In this document: in pieces, positions 42,678 to 54,759 of the stretch | How positions within the stretch are numbered: position 1 is the first letter of the stretch | How the letters are laid out: each line of letters opens with the position of its first letter | Source of the DNA: Plenodomus lindquistii | Lineage: Eukaryota > Ascomycota > Dothideomycetes > Pleosporales > Leptosphaeriaceae | NCBI GenBank assembly: GCA_025504975.1 | Contig: JANUWI010000002.1 | Coordinates: forward strand, 1,550,001-1,614,000 | DNA length: 64,000 nucleotides | Direction of reading: 5' to 3' | The notes under the pieces: model-generated | Told to the model about the DNA's origin: nothing | The model's input: the letters and a program-made list of their open reading frames with translations, nothing else | The model's database searches: none | Program-made: the position numbers and the translations under genes

Positions 42678-43441
42678 ATGGAGAGCGAGACGGCAGCTCC
42701 ACGCACTTTTGCGCCAGTCCTGGCGCAGTACTCTGGCAGCAACTTCATCGTCGGCGGAGGCGTGGCTATTTTCCACATCGCGACAGGCAGAGTGGTACTA
42801 TGTCGTGCACAAGATCGCGGCTCAACGTATCACTTTCTCCCCAAGGGGCGTCGAGACGCGGGCGAAGAGAGCGGACCAGGCGCAGAGCGGGAAGGCTACG
42901 AAGAAGTATACCATGTATGTTCCAAAGAGCTCTGCGGCGGCTGACAACCACCCAGTCAGGATACCGCAACCGGCTTCTTCCTCTGCCTACCGCGCATCGC
43001 CAACCCCAAGCCCACCCACGGGTTCACGCCTCGCCGTTGACGGCAGATCCAGTGTGGATGCAACTCATGCCCTTGCGCGCCTATCAGTATATCCTCTACT
43101 GGTACATTGCTGAGACGCTTCCTCCTTCTCTAGAAGCAGAGCTCGAAACGGAGCCCGGTGCGCCGTATAAACCTCCACCGCCATATCCTCGCGGCTTGTC
43201 GCTGAGAGAGAGGATCAGAATGGAGCCTGAGGGATACGAGCCGCTACATCATGAGGGTACGGGTGTTGACGAGGAAGAACGGGCATATCAGAGTGAGCTG
43301 GTCACTGTCGAGGAAGCAGTGAGGAGATTAGGGAAGGGGAGTGTGTCTGCGGACGTAGTCTTGAGGGGTTGGAAGGGGATTCAGGATCGGTTTGCTATGG
43401 AAGATGCTGCCACGAATGAGAGCCCTGAGGCAGTAAGCTAA
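42678..43441 (+). CDS. Nudix hydrolase
   Basis: Hydrolyses nucleoside diphosphates linked to another group; the exact substrate is unknown. Exons 42678-42905 and 42956-43441, 50-bp phase-0 intron with a GGCTGAC branch point, 237 residues. The Nudix box GX5EX7REUXEEXGU is complete only after splicing: G-RRDAG-E-ESGPGAE-RE-GYEE on exon 1 and SGY on exon 2. An N-terminal FIVGGGVAIF strand and FLPKG precede it as in most Nudix folds. The C-terminal 110 residues (from about PLRAYQYILYWY) are shared with fungal relatives and carry a Glu-rich tail. The ATG at 42678 sits in CACCATGG, a good context. An upstream in-frame ATG at 42627 would add 17 residues. Confidence 0.9.
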
Positions 43442-45003
43442 AATATCAGACAAGTTCACAAATGTTGCATCCAGTTCCGGCGCAGGATATGAATTAGCCG
43501 TAGCTGCGTCACGCAGCTCATTACTATAGCGCGGCGTTGCAAGCGCACATTATTCATCTGCTACGAACGAGTTCGACGGAAATGTACACTGCTAGCAAAA
43601 ACGGACAAGCAGCCCACAACAGCACACCTCTGAACCGTAAAAAAGAAGACGAAAAATTGTTTGGTGAGCGAATTATCAAGTTGCCAAAGGAAGTCAGGAT
43701 ACAATGGAGATTCGCTAGTGATCACCCACACAGACTACTGACCCGCCGGTATATTGCTTACGTATGGCCGAGCGGACGGGAAGTTCAGTTCTATGTATCA
43801 ACACAAACGCCCCTAAAATTCCCAATTGTGGGGATCCGTATTTTGGGGAGATGGGAGATGGTGGCAAGGGTTCCAGCAACAGGGATATAGCCGCCTCTAA
43901 CATGAGTCGTGGCGTAATCTTCACCTAGTGAGCGCTAAGGACTGACGATGTGAAAGCAGCCGTGTGACCCTTGATTATCACATCTGCTCAGGCCAGTTGA
44001 GGGTCGTGTGTACAGATACCTCCATCCAAGACCTTGCGTGTGGCAAACCCGATAATCATACCGGTCGATACCACAGGTAGCGTGTGGATGGGTCACCTAA
44101 TGGCGAGATACTGTGGTATACCGCAAAAGTACTCCATGTGGGGGGCTTACGCAACCTCGGGTATTTGTCTGAAGCTATACGTATATTATCTAGAGCTATA
44201 CTAGATATAGGTAATATAGTATTTTTCTAGAACTTTCTTCTTTTTCTTTTGCGATAGGTATAAATTAAATCTAACCCCCTCTCTAGATACAAATTATTAG
44301 GCTTGTATTAAGCTTGTATTTAACCTCGCTACGTAGCTTTGGAGATATCACCACGCAGCTTTCTAAACCTCTGTACACAGGGCCCACATGGAGTACTTTT
44401 GCGGTACACCATAGTATGTTGTTCTGCGAGGAACGCAGGATGATATTCCATGTAGTTTTTGCTTGATTCGGCATTGTAGGAGCCTTTGATTATTCTGTTT
44501 ACTGTAACCAGTTGATGGGCTTTGGTCCTGCTGGAGTCGGTTGCTTTTTATGTCCAGTCTTCAAAAAACTTTTCCCCTAGAGTACAATAAGTGTAAATGC
44601 TAGCTAAAACAGCCAGAGGCACTGCCACGGAAAGGCAAAGCCGACCCTAACAGTACTAGAATTGCGAATGACCGATAATTGTAGGAACTGGTCTGAAGTA
44701 GATAGTATGGATCTAGATGGTCTATCTACAAGCTATTTTAGCCTACTCATATAGGCTGGTGAACGGTGTAGCTTGCTGTGCAAGATAGCAGGTTACTTGC
44801 CTAAAATAGGTTAAAGATAAGTAAAAAACTATACAATATTCAGTATTACAGCTAAATAACTAGTAGAAGTGCAAACTGACGTGCAAATGACCCTGTACTA
44901 CGCGCTGGGCTATAATTAGGTCAAAAACACCATTGTATAGTCACCACGCCAGCAAGGAATCGGTGAATCATTTTAGCCTACAGTAGTACAATAGTGTTCT
45001 CAC
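43442..45003. other. AT-rich accessory DNA with a MITE
   Basis: No intact gene. A perfect hairpin AGCTGCGTCACGCAGCT lies at 43502-43518, 60 bp after the Nudix stop. A MITE occupies 44111-44414. From about 44.5 to 45.0 kb the DNA is AT-rich with many TA steps, as expected of old RIP-mutated repeats, but no family is recognisable. Confidence 0.5.
44109..44416. mobile_element. MITE with 32-bp terminal inverted repeats and TA target-site duplication
   Basis: A 304-bp non-coding element (44111-44414) is bounded by TA on both sides (44109-44110 and 44415-44416), the target duplication of Tc1/mariner-type transposition. The terminal inverted repeats (44111-44142 and 44383-44414) match at 30 of 32 positions and share the core CCGCAAAAGTACTCCATG. 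The two differences are G/A transitions, as RIP would cause. The interior is AT-rich and encodes nothing, so it would need a transposase in trans. Confidence 0.75.
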
Positions 45004-45641
45004 ACACCCCTTATATTACGATCACCAGAGATGCTATTGGATCCAGCGTCACATGTTTCATTCTCTACTGAGATCTGGAGTCTTGCATGTGCGATTTTCG
45101 CTATTATGGGTCAACGACCCTTGTTTGAAAGTTGGTTCCAGACAACGACCAAATTCTCGCAGAACATGTCGACGCATTGGGACAATTACCTAGGGAGGGG
45201 TGGGCGAATTGGGCGGGCCGAGATCAGTATTTCCATGATCAACTTCAAGATAGAGTTGATGGATCGCCGCGTCGGCTTCTGGAACATCGATTAGAGGACT
45301 CAATACAAGAGGCACGGAGACAAGCTAAGATGTCAGAGATGGACGAGGAAGAGAAGGAAGCCTCCCTCAAACTCTTAAGGTCGATGTTATCATTTATGCC
45401 TGACAATCGACCTTCGGCGCAGCAGGTTCTTCAATCGAGTTGGATGCAGAAACGGGCTGGACCAGCGTCGACAGTCACCTCTTCGGAGATGAACAAGATA
45501 GCAACAGGACAATGCCAAATTTCTTACTCTAATAGAATGCCCTGTGCGGTTCTACACTCGATTCACGGCTTCGCGTGCGTGCATGTTGATCGACCACATC
45601 TTACGCTGAATCTTACTTCTGCTGGCAACTCAAATCGTTGA
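45004..45641 (+). pseudogene. Frameshifted 3' fragment of a protein kinase gene (SRPK-like)
   Basis: Reading from 45004, frame 1 gives LRSPEMLLDP and IWSLACAIFAIMGQRPLFESWF, kinase subdomains VIII-IX (the APE-like Pro-Glu and the W-S-L-x-C segment). The match then jumps to frame 3 at about 45137, where PDNDQILAEHV and, later, LLRSMLSFMPDNRPSAQQVL (subdomain XI, with its invariant Arg) continue until a stop at 45639. One missing base in the TGG-TT(Y)-CCA context explains the shift. Everything upstream of subdomain VIII is absent: no ATP-binding or HRD segment is found to the left, where AT-rich repeat-like DNA begins. The style is that of the SRPK-like kinases often amplified in filamentous fungi. 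It cannot make an active kinase. Confidence 0.75.
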
Positions 45642-46921
45642 CTATTATGTAGCAGTTTACGAGGCGGCGTGATCAACCTTTCTTAGTTACGCATCACGAC
45701 CCGGCGTTTGTACATTGTGAAACATTCTGTGGCCCCTCATGTAACTTAATTTCCATAGCATATCATGGCAAAGAACAATGAGAGAGATTAGTTGGTACTG
45801 CTGATGAACGTTGGCTAGAGGAGACAACGCACCTTAGTCATGAAGCTGTATCCCGACGGGGTAGTTTACCCGAATCCTTCAGACATCAGAGAATGAGTGG
45901 GAGGCGCTAGGCTGTGGCCATTCGGATACGCTGTCGACCGACAACAAGCCGCAGCCCGCCAGCTCGACGCTGCAGCAAGCGAAGACGCTCTTTCCGGAAA
46001 TGGCTGCAGCTGACACAAGCCTCACGATCATCAATCTCGTCATGAAGAAGAAAAGCAAGAAGTCGCAGAAGGGAATGACGAGCGCTCAGTTCGCGATGGG
46101 AAAATTAACCCGATTACAGAGCAAAAAGAGGAAGCGGCTGCTCAGAGCGTCTCGGAAAGACAAAGAAAAAAGGAGCCTTGAGTGTACGTGTCTATGGGCA
46201 CGGACGAATCCTTCGGACATCAGCACTAACGGAATTTCGCGAACCGAACATCAACGAGGTAATACCGATACTTGTAGCGGTGTAAAAAAAGGCTATATTA
46301 AGGGGCCAATCGAAGCGGTTCGCGCTCTCAGCATACGTTTTCTGTCTTGGAGGGGGGTGACTACTATACGATGGAAAGTTGCTGGGGTGAGTGGCAAGAT
46401 AATTTTGACGTAGGATGCAGTTTGCTTTTGAAGCGTCGGGTACTTTCAGGATAACAACTTGTTTGCAAGGTTGCGCTACAAGTCAGTTGCCTCGAACGCT
46501 TTAGAGGCGTAGCATGGGCGGAAAAGAAGAGTGGAGATGCTCGACCTCCACGACTCGAAACCTGTGGGGTTCAAGCTGAAAAGGGTAATTATGTTCTGAT
46601 TAGGTATCCGTTGATAACTATTTCTTTATCTCAAGACCATGCGCAACACAACTACTGATCACGAGGTACAGGAATAATTTAACCCGGCTTGAACCCTTGC
46701 AAGTTCCCGTAAAATTCCAAAGAAGAGCGTACCAATTTGTAACATACCAATGGCTCGATCTCTCTGTGATATGACACAGAAGGAAATAGGGGTTTAATCC
46801 GACCTGACTATATTCTATTTGTTCGGTGGTAGCCTCTGCTCTCAGGGCCTCTTCCAATTCCTCTCGTCCATTTCATCTTGATATTCAAAGCCCATCAGCT
46901 TCTCCGCGTAAATGGAAAGAA
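45642..46921. other. Intergenic region
   Basis: No supported gene. A 137-codon frame at 46000-46413 is Lys/Arg-rich at its start but has no recognisable domain. The frame of the glycosyltransferase is open upstream to about 46826 without an ATG, so an upstream exon cannot be ruled out. Confidence 0.45.
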
Positions 46922-48793
46922 ATGTCTTCTACTACGCTCAGCTCTAGTTGTTCTTCACAACATGATTTGTCTCCACAAGTCCAGCACACAACAGGCCCCG
47001 GACGTTCGGACAAGAAGATATACAGTACAAGTAATATTCCCATATCTAATCACGCCAATGGAGTCACAGGGCGTCAGTTGCTTATACTAGCCCTCCATAC
47101 TAGCACATTGTCCCTCGTCATGTGGAACAGCTTCATGATACTCGAACCAGGCGGTATCGACTCTTTTGAGGTCTTCCTCCTCGTCTGCATCTTCTTCGGC
47201 TCCATCTCACTTGTCGTCGATCTCTGGACTAGCATCATTGGCCTCTGTATCATGACGTTCGGGAACCTAGAGAGATCCATATTTCCCTACTTCGACGCCA
47301 AAAGTCCGCTTCCACAACTGCATTCAACGACCGCACTTACTATCTACATGCGCAACGAAGACCCGGGCCCAATATTCAATCGCCTGCTCGCGATTCATGA
47401 CAGCTTGTCTCAGACAGGTCGTCTAGAGAATTTCAGATTTGTCTTGCTAAGCGACACTACCGACGCGGATGTCATACACCTAGAAGAAGAAGGATTTAAG
47501 GAGATTAGAGATAGCCTGAGCATAGGCACGTATGAAACGGCCTTTTATCGCCGTCGCAGCAAAAACGTCGGCTTTAAAGCTGGTAATGCTTTTGATTATG
47601 TGGAGCACCATTCCAAAGGCGATGAATTTTTCGTTCCACTCGACTCGGACAGCACTATGAGTGGCGACCTGCTGGTACGACTAGTCTCTAGTATGGAGAA
47701 GAACCCTCGAATTGGCATCATACAAACCCAATTTTGCAGCACTCCGTCGGACAGTGTCTTCAACCGCATGATGAACTTCTTCACTAGGCATATTCACAAC
47801 ATCGGTCTGAGCTGGTGGTACAGAGATCGTGCGATTTACTGGGGTCACAACGCAACTATTCGCACTCAGGCTTTTCTGCATCACTGCAAATTGCCGTTTC
47901 TCACAGAGAGACCGCCGCTCGGGGGCTGGGTCTTGAGTCACGACGTCATTGAATCCAAGTTCATGGGCCGTGCTGGCTATGAAGTCTGGCTGTTGCCTGT
48001 CGAAACTGGTAGCTACGAAACGAACCCGCCTACTCTGATTGATCATATCCGCCGGGATGTTCGCTGGTGCCGGGGTACTCTTCAGTATATTGCTTTGATC
48101 AAGCAGCCTGGCCTGGATTTCTTTGACCGCGTTCAGATATGTCAGGTTATATGTTCCTATCTAGGCCCGGTTGTTTGGACCGTGGTCACCTTTGCTATCA
48201 TCTTCAGGTTACAAATAAGCCAGTCCAATACTGATGATATCGATTTTCTGAACGTCTACTTGCAACGGCTGATCGTGGGCTTGAGCGCTTTACCCAGAGC
48301 TGCTAGTATCGCCTACATAGCAAGGAAGTGCGTCAGAAGCTTCGACGATGGCTTTCGCTGGGCCATCTCCTGTTTGCTACATTTTCTCTATGTAGCGCTC
48401 GTCGCTCCCGTCACTAGTATCGCTATCACTGCTCAGGTCTTCGGTTCGTTCATTTACAGTTCATTCAACTGGGAAGGGCAAAACCGCGATTGTCTCGGCC
48501 TCGGCTGGCGGGACAGCTTCCGAGCGCTTTGGCTACAAACCTTGATCGGCGTTGGTCTCACGGGCGCAATGCTTACTCAGAATGGTTTTGGAGTCGCCAG
48601 GGGTTTTGTGCTTGCTTTGAGCCTGTTGTTGAGCGTGCCGGCCGCAGTCTTGACTGCATCGCCTCATATGAGCCGCATCATCCTTCGTATGCGCCTGTTC
48701 AGGATCCCGGAAGAGGTTACACTGCCACCAGTACTGTATTCTGTATTGCCGCCTGAGATCCACTCCCTTTCCCGGCAGAAGGGAAAAAATTGA
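46922..48793 (+). CDS. Membrane glycosyltransferase of family GT2, resembling bacterial OpgH/MdoH
   Basis: Predicted processive or polymerising glucosyltransferase in a membrane. Single uninterrupted exon; 623 residues from the ATG at 46922. Two hydrophobic spans (about 57-78 and 88-115) precede the GT2 domain and about five follow it, as in OpgH. Motifs match the bacterial OpgH/MdoH pattern: RNEDPGPIFNRL at the start, LLSDTTDAD, FYRRRSKNVGFKAGNAFDY, the metal-binding DSD (D241-D243), SGDLLVRLV, YWGHNATIR, LGGWVLSHDVIE with the putative catalytic Asp, and RRDVRWCRGTLQ, equivalent to the Q/RxxRW motif. Bacterial OpgH makes the beta-1,2-glucan backbone of periplasmic glucans. Which glucan a fungus would make is unknown. 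The lack of introns, bacterial-style motifs and accessory surroundings suggest horizontal transfer; this is inference. An upstream exon remains possible. Confidence 0.82.
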   Translation: MSSTTLSSSCSSQHDLSPQVQHTTGPGRSDKKIYSTSNIPISNHANGVTGRQLLILALHTSTLSLVMWNSFMILEPGGIDSFEVFLLVCIFFGSISLVVDLWTSIIGLCIMTFGNLERSIFPYFDAKSPLPQLHSTTALTIYMRNEDPGPIFNRLLAIHDSLSQTGRLENFRFVLLSDTTDADVIHLEEEGFKEIRDSLSIGTYETAFYRRRSKNVGFKAGNAFDYVEHHSKGDEFFVPLDSDSTMSGDLLVRLVSSMEKNPRIGIIQTQFCSTPSDSVFNRMMNFFTRHIHNIGLSWWYRDRAIYWGHNATIRTQAFLHHCKLPFLTERPPLGGWVLSHDVIESKFMGRAGYEVWLLPVETGSYETNPPTLIDHIRRDVRWCRGTLQYIALIKQPGLDFFDRVQICQVICSYLGPVVWTVVTFAIIFRLQISQSNTDDIDFLNVYLQRLIVGLSALPRAASIAYIARKCVRSFDDGFRWAISCLLHFLYVALVAPVTSIAITAQVFGSFIYSSFNWEGQNRDCLGLGWRDSFRALWLQTLIGVGLTGAMLTQNGFGVARGFVLALSLLLSVPAAVLTASPHMSRIILRMRLFRIPEEVTLPPVLYSVLPPEIHSLSRQKGKN

Positions 48794-49864
<1,071 letters not shown>

Positions 49865-52800
49865 ATGAGTACCATGCCTAATGCAAACAGCGAACAGGGC
49901 GTCAGAGAGGGTGTCATGGATAGCACAGCTACATTGGTGAACGGGCAGCTGCCAGAGGTGAGTGAGTGGCTTCTAGATTTTATCCAGTTCATTCCAACTA
50001 ACAGTTGGCCTTTTTGAGCCCGACCAGGCTGGGGAGACTCCTAAATCTTTGCTGAACGGCTCGGGAATGCTTTGTGCAAGATGCGATTCGCTGAATCTTA
50101 GCGTCGAGCACTTTACTGTTCAGTCCCTGCCGAGACAGGAAATCAGACCAAAGGATTTCCGACTCAGGTCTACGACTGCTCCAATAAACATTGGAACACT
50201 ACAAGAGATAGTGGATAGTAGTCGGGCTGGCTGTAACCTTTGCAACCTTCTATTTTGTGCAGTTCAGACTAAGCAAGGCGACAAGGATCACACGTTGACA
50301 ACCTCACCAGAAGCACTTTCAGCTGTGTGCTCTCTAGGATGGGAGGTTGACGGCCGAAGAACATACCAATATGGTTACAACAAGCGCGAATTGTCCCATG
50401 GACTGACGCGCCGAATTCACGTCAAGTGGAGCAATAACGCGCTTCAAGACCTGTACCTTGTTTTCGTTGCAAGTCAGCATTCAGTAACAGCTTCGGATGC
50501 AGAGAGGGTCTGGAATCCGAATTACCTCTTTCTTGGCCGTAAGATTGGATCACGGGGAAACATACAGGCCCGGGTGAAGAGCTGGGTCGATCTATGTCGA
50601 CAGAAGCACCGAGGGCCGTGCATAACTCCTCATTGGGGAGCGATGTCCCAAATTCACTTTCGGAGAATGATAGAAAGCTCGTATTTTGGCGTAATCGACG
50701 TTCTGAACATGCAATTGACACAATTGCCATGTCAAATCCCGCCCGAAGACCTCGGCGCTCCTCAAACTCATGGAATTACGGAACAGCAAATCCCACCATA
50801 CGTTGCCCTGAGCTACGTTTGGGGCGATACGCAGGCCTTCAAGACTACGACAGATAATGTCATGAACCATCGCACCCACGGTGGCCTAGATCAGGCCTTC
50901 TCCGCACTACCAAAAGTTATCAAAGACGCTATCGACCTTGTCCGGCGTCTTGGACTCCAATACCTGTGGATAGATTCCTTATGTATCATACAAAATAGTG
51001 AGCGGTCCTGGAGGCAGAACGCGTATGATATGGATCTCATCTATGGGAACGCTATCTTCACCATCTGCGCCGCTGACGGCACGAATGCGTCAGCTGGGCT
51101 ACAGGCTATGCATGAGAGCACCGGAACAGGAAGTGACGATCAACATATGGCATATTGCACAAAGGACGTGCAATTAGTTGTGAGCCGACCGCCAGAGATG
51201 TACATCAAGGCCTCGAAATGGAACACACGCGCATGGACTTTTCAGGAACGACTACTATCAAGACGATGTCTTATCTTCGCAGGGAGTAAAGTGTATTTCC
51301 AGTGCCTGTCTACGGGAATGTCCGAGGACATTTATGCTGATCGCGAAGGCGCTGGCTGGTCGCTTGATTTCACGGACGCACCATTGCAAATATTTCGACA
51401 ACTTCCGCTGCGATCCATGTGGGTATATATGAGGTTAGTGGAGCTCTATACTGCAAGGCGGCTTTCAAATGAAGGAGATATTCTTGCTGCCTTCGGTGGG
51501 GTTCTGACCCTCATGAGGCACACAATGCAGGCTGCCTTCGTGTCCGGCTTGCCTTCCTCACATTTTGATCTCGCTTTACTTTGGGAATATCCTGTGCGGA
51601 CTCAACGCCGGCGATCGTCTACAGATGCCCAATTTCCTAGCTGGAGTTGGTGTGGCTGGACTGGTGCCGCAGCGCAATATCGACGAGACACTCTTGATGG
51701 ATGCCTAGATGACGTGAGGGAGTGGCTCGGAATGCGCACATGGATACGATGGTATATTAGGAACCGTAATGGCGAGCTCTGCCCCCTATGGGATGACCAC
51801 CAGTGGGTTGTGGATTCCAGCAATCATCACAAGTGGCAAGGCTACGGAACCTATCGCTCAAGCGGTACCATGCTGCTCAGCAAACAGCAGCCGGGAAGAC
51901 GTGCTCATACCTATGTCGATGCGGATGATCATTATTTTACGCCTGCCGAGGTGGTAGATGCCAATCTATCTCCCCAAGAGCCAGTCTCCCCGGTAAGAGT
52001 TGATTTCCCTCGCCGACGACGTCATTATCGATCCCGATCGATAGCATCCGCTTTGAGCGTTTCACCAACAAACTCCCATGCAGCTCCAGACATCAGATCT
52101 TATAGTCCAACACCTGCTCGTAGCCCCGAAAACAAGGTTGATAGAGATACCCCTCTTGCAGCAGGTGGAAATGAAGTTCAAAAAGCAGGTCGCAAACTGG
52201 AAACAGGCGGTGTGATCCCAGATGCAAATGTCTGCTTGTCTGATAACAGACAAGCCTCAGTAGAACCAAGGATTGACGGTTCCAAAACCCGCGTTCTGTC
52301 AGAAGCAAAGTCAACCATGTCTGCTGTGTCGTTTTGGATTTATCGTAACGAATTTGGTCGCTTCTTTGTGGATGTACTTTCGGCACTCATCCGATTATCT
52401 TTGGTTCTTTTGGGATTTCGAATAATAACGACGACTACGCCAATTCTTTCACCGTACACCGACGAGAACTTGGCTGAGTCAAGTAGATCTGCAGAACGCA
52501 CAGATGTGCTGGTGCCAGAACACGGAGACTATGAACCCACAGACCAAGCAGGGAGCATCATGAGTCATGGGATAGGCCGTGTTAGAGGAAACGTCGATCA
52601 CGGTTCACCTGGAAGGATCTCTCCACTGAAAACTGTCCAGCCGGGGCGTGAGTCGAACGGCAAATTCCCGGAGCCAGTGATCTATCCTCGAATTAGAATC
52701 AATATCAATATGCCTCATCAAGATACTGACGAAGGTATGCTGAGTCTCTCAAGCGCACATTGCACACTAATAGAGTATCAGAATCAAAGAGGACCGATTC

Positions 52801-53560
52801 GTCACCCTCTTTCTCTCAACCACCAGAGTATAGGGAATCTAGGCGCAAGAGACATGCCCAGGAAAACACAGTAGTTGAAGCTCCGGCTCAAGAGCCACGT
52901 TCCATCAAATTTGCCTCCACGGATAAAACAAACCCTGAGTGCTCGGCTTATCGCGACCCACGTTCATCGTCCAGATCGTTCTTTGGCGCAACTTCGAACC
53001 TCGCAGCCCAGGAGCGACGAATACATGACTTGGCTTTCCATCCTGATCATAAGGTGACTCCTGCGCAGACGGAATCTGAAATTTCGTTTCAGGTGGCTCT
53101 GAAAGAATTCCCATACCCGCCAGTCGTTGTTCCTTACGATAGTGGCCACAACAATACCTTATACAACATGTCTGTCTTGCAATTCTGGACATATCACACG
53201 TATCTTCACATACAGTGTCCATTAGATTCCACAGCAGAGCACGCAGACCTGGTTCGCTGTAATATCGCAGATAGCTTTGGTGATTGGTGCGGCACCATTA
53301 TGCTCGATGCCCATTGGATTGACGATGCCAAGACAACGAGGCATGAGTTCATTGCTTTATCAGAGTCTAAGAAGTTTACGAATGAGGAGTGCCAAACCTG
53401 GTCTTATTATGTACCAAAGGAACGGGAGGACTCTGAGTGGGACTTATTCTACGTCATGCTGATCCTTTGGAAGAACGGGAGATGGGAAAGAGGAGGCATA
53501 GGAAAGGCTTTCCAGGAGGCGTTTCGAGATGCTACGTGGAAGGAGATAGTGTTAGCGTAG
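49865..53560 (+). CDS. HET-domain protein (heterokaryon-incompatibility type), unusually long
   Basis: Likely a self/non-self or immune-like regulator; HET domains can trigger cell death when activated. Model: exons 49865-49957, 50028-52734 and 52782-53560 (introns 70 and 47 bp, both in phase), 1192 residues. The N-terminus has the CxxC pair LCARC and a later CNLC common in HET proteins. The HET domain (about 288-440) shows YVALSYVWGD, LQYLWIDSLCI and RAWTFQERLLSRRC. A linker of about 300 residues rich in Ser/Arg/Pro follows, with a hydrophobic stretch near 808-835 that may span a membrane. Exon 3 adds a typical HET-family end, DWCGTIMLD and ECQTWSYYVPKERE ... WKEIVL. Without the second intron the frame would stop at 52874 and lose this conserved end. 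The first intron is supported by GTGAGT and CTAAC signals. Confidence 0.88.
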
Positions 53561-54759
53561 CTTCCAGACCTTGTTTGTTGATAACGATCTGGCGATGCCA
53601 CATTTACACAACATGATGGTATTCCCCCAATCCCCCTTCCGGCACAGGCATGTAACTCCACAGAAGGCAATAATCGGGGCTTGTTACCCATGACCGTTAT
53701 TGGGGTCCAGTGCAGGGCGTCAGGCAGTCTTGGCAGCGCAGATCTCACTGCATCAAATCGACTTATTCGAACTTCCAGCGCATCGACACGCCCATCTCAG
53801 GCACGCTTGGCAGATGCGCGACTGGATTTGGAGCTGATGTCCCGTATACAATCTTGGGCAATGTCAATAAAACGCCGGTGTGGATTTCCTCTATATTCGC
53901 GTCATCTGCTGCATGTCCACCTTTCTATGGCTACACTGGTATCTCTCGAGACGATGGTACCACAGCTCACGTCCCGTTTGTTAAAAAGTAACATATATGA
54001 GCTATAAAGAGACGATACGTAGAGGTTGTAAGCTTCATAACATAATTGCTTTATTAAGAAACGTTCTTATAGTACAATCATCACAGATGCTATAAAGATT
54101 AATTTTCCGTAATTATATAGGTCTAAATACTAGAATCTGCTTACTGCAAACCAACCTGGCGCACTGACTCAAGAGCAGATACATTGATATTTCGTCCGTG
54201 GTTCTCCAGATTAAGCATATCAGTGATTGCAGTACTTTAACACACGACGTGTACGGCTAGCATCCTCATTTCCAACTTCCTATGCATACGTCAACGGCCT
54301 CTGATTCGTTGAATAGTCAAAGGATCGTACACACCATGCATGTCAGCCTGGGCGTGGCTGCTTGTCACACCAAACCCTGGATTATTTTCCCTCTGTCTCA
54401 TGGCAACTCAAAGTGCTATTTTTCTGGGTCAGTGGGATGTTGGTTGCTTTCAGGCTTTGCCCTACCAAGACTATGATTTTTTGCATGGTTTTAAGCCTCC
54501 TTGCGCTCGACTTGTTCAGACTTCGATCAGTATTGGACGACGTAGTGCCTGTCTCGTAGGATTCAACCCCCCCGCTTTTTGTTTTCTCTTCCCTCAACCC
54601 AGATACCAGATAAAGAGCGTGGCGTTTAGGTCGGCTGGAACATGCATTTCAACTCAACATGTTCCCCGCAGTAGTCATCTATATCAAGATAACAGTCCGC
54701 CCACGTATGCATCTCTACTCATCAAATTTCTCTCGTACTAAGCACGATTAAAACTCGCA
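53561..54759. other. Intergenic region
   Basis: No supported gene. A 93-codon frame at 53710-53991 reads smoothly to a stop but lacks a start context or known motif. The part from 54.0 to 54.15 kb is AT-rich. Confidence 0.45.

Noticed and set aside
45031..45294. Intact small kinase-like protein starting at the ATG at 45031
   Set aside because: The frame leaves the kinase match after about 35 codons because of the frameshift, so the rest of that frame is out-of-frame translation.
46000..46413. 137-codon Lys/Arg-rich frame on +
   Set aside because: No recognisable domain and an AT-rich second half; left as intergenic.
46922..48793. Bacterial contamination or misassembly as the origin of the OpgH-like gene
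   Set aside because: It is flanked directly by fungal-type sequence (kinase relic, HET gene with introns), with no operon-like neighbours or partner genes; transfer into the fungus is simpler, though read mapping was not possible.
53710..53991. 93-codon frame on + that reads smoothly to a stop
   Set aside because: No start context, domain or splice partner could be found; too weak to call.
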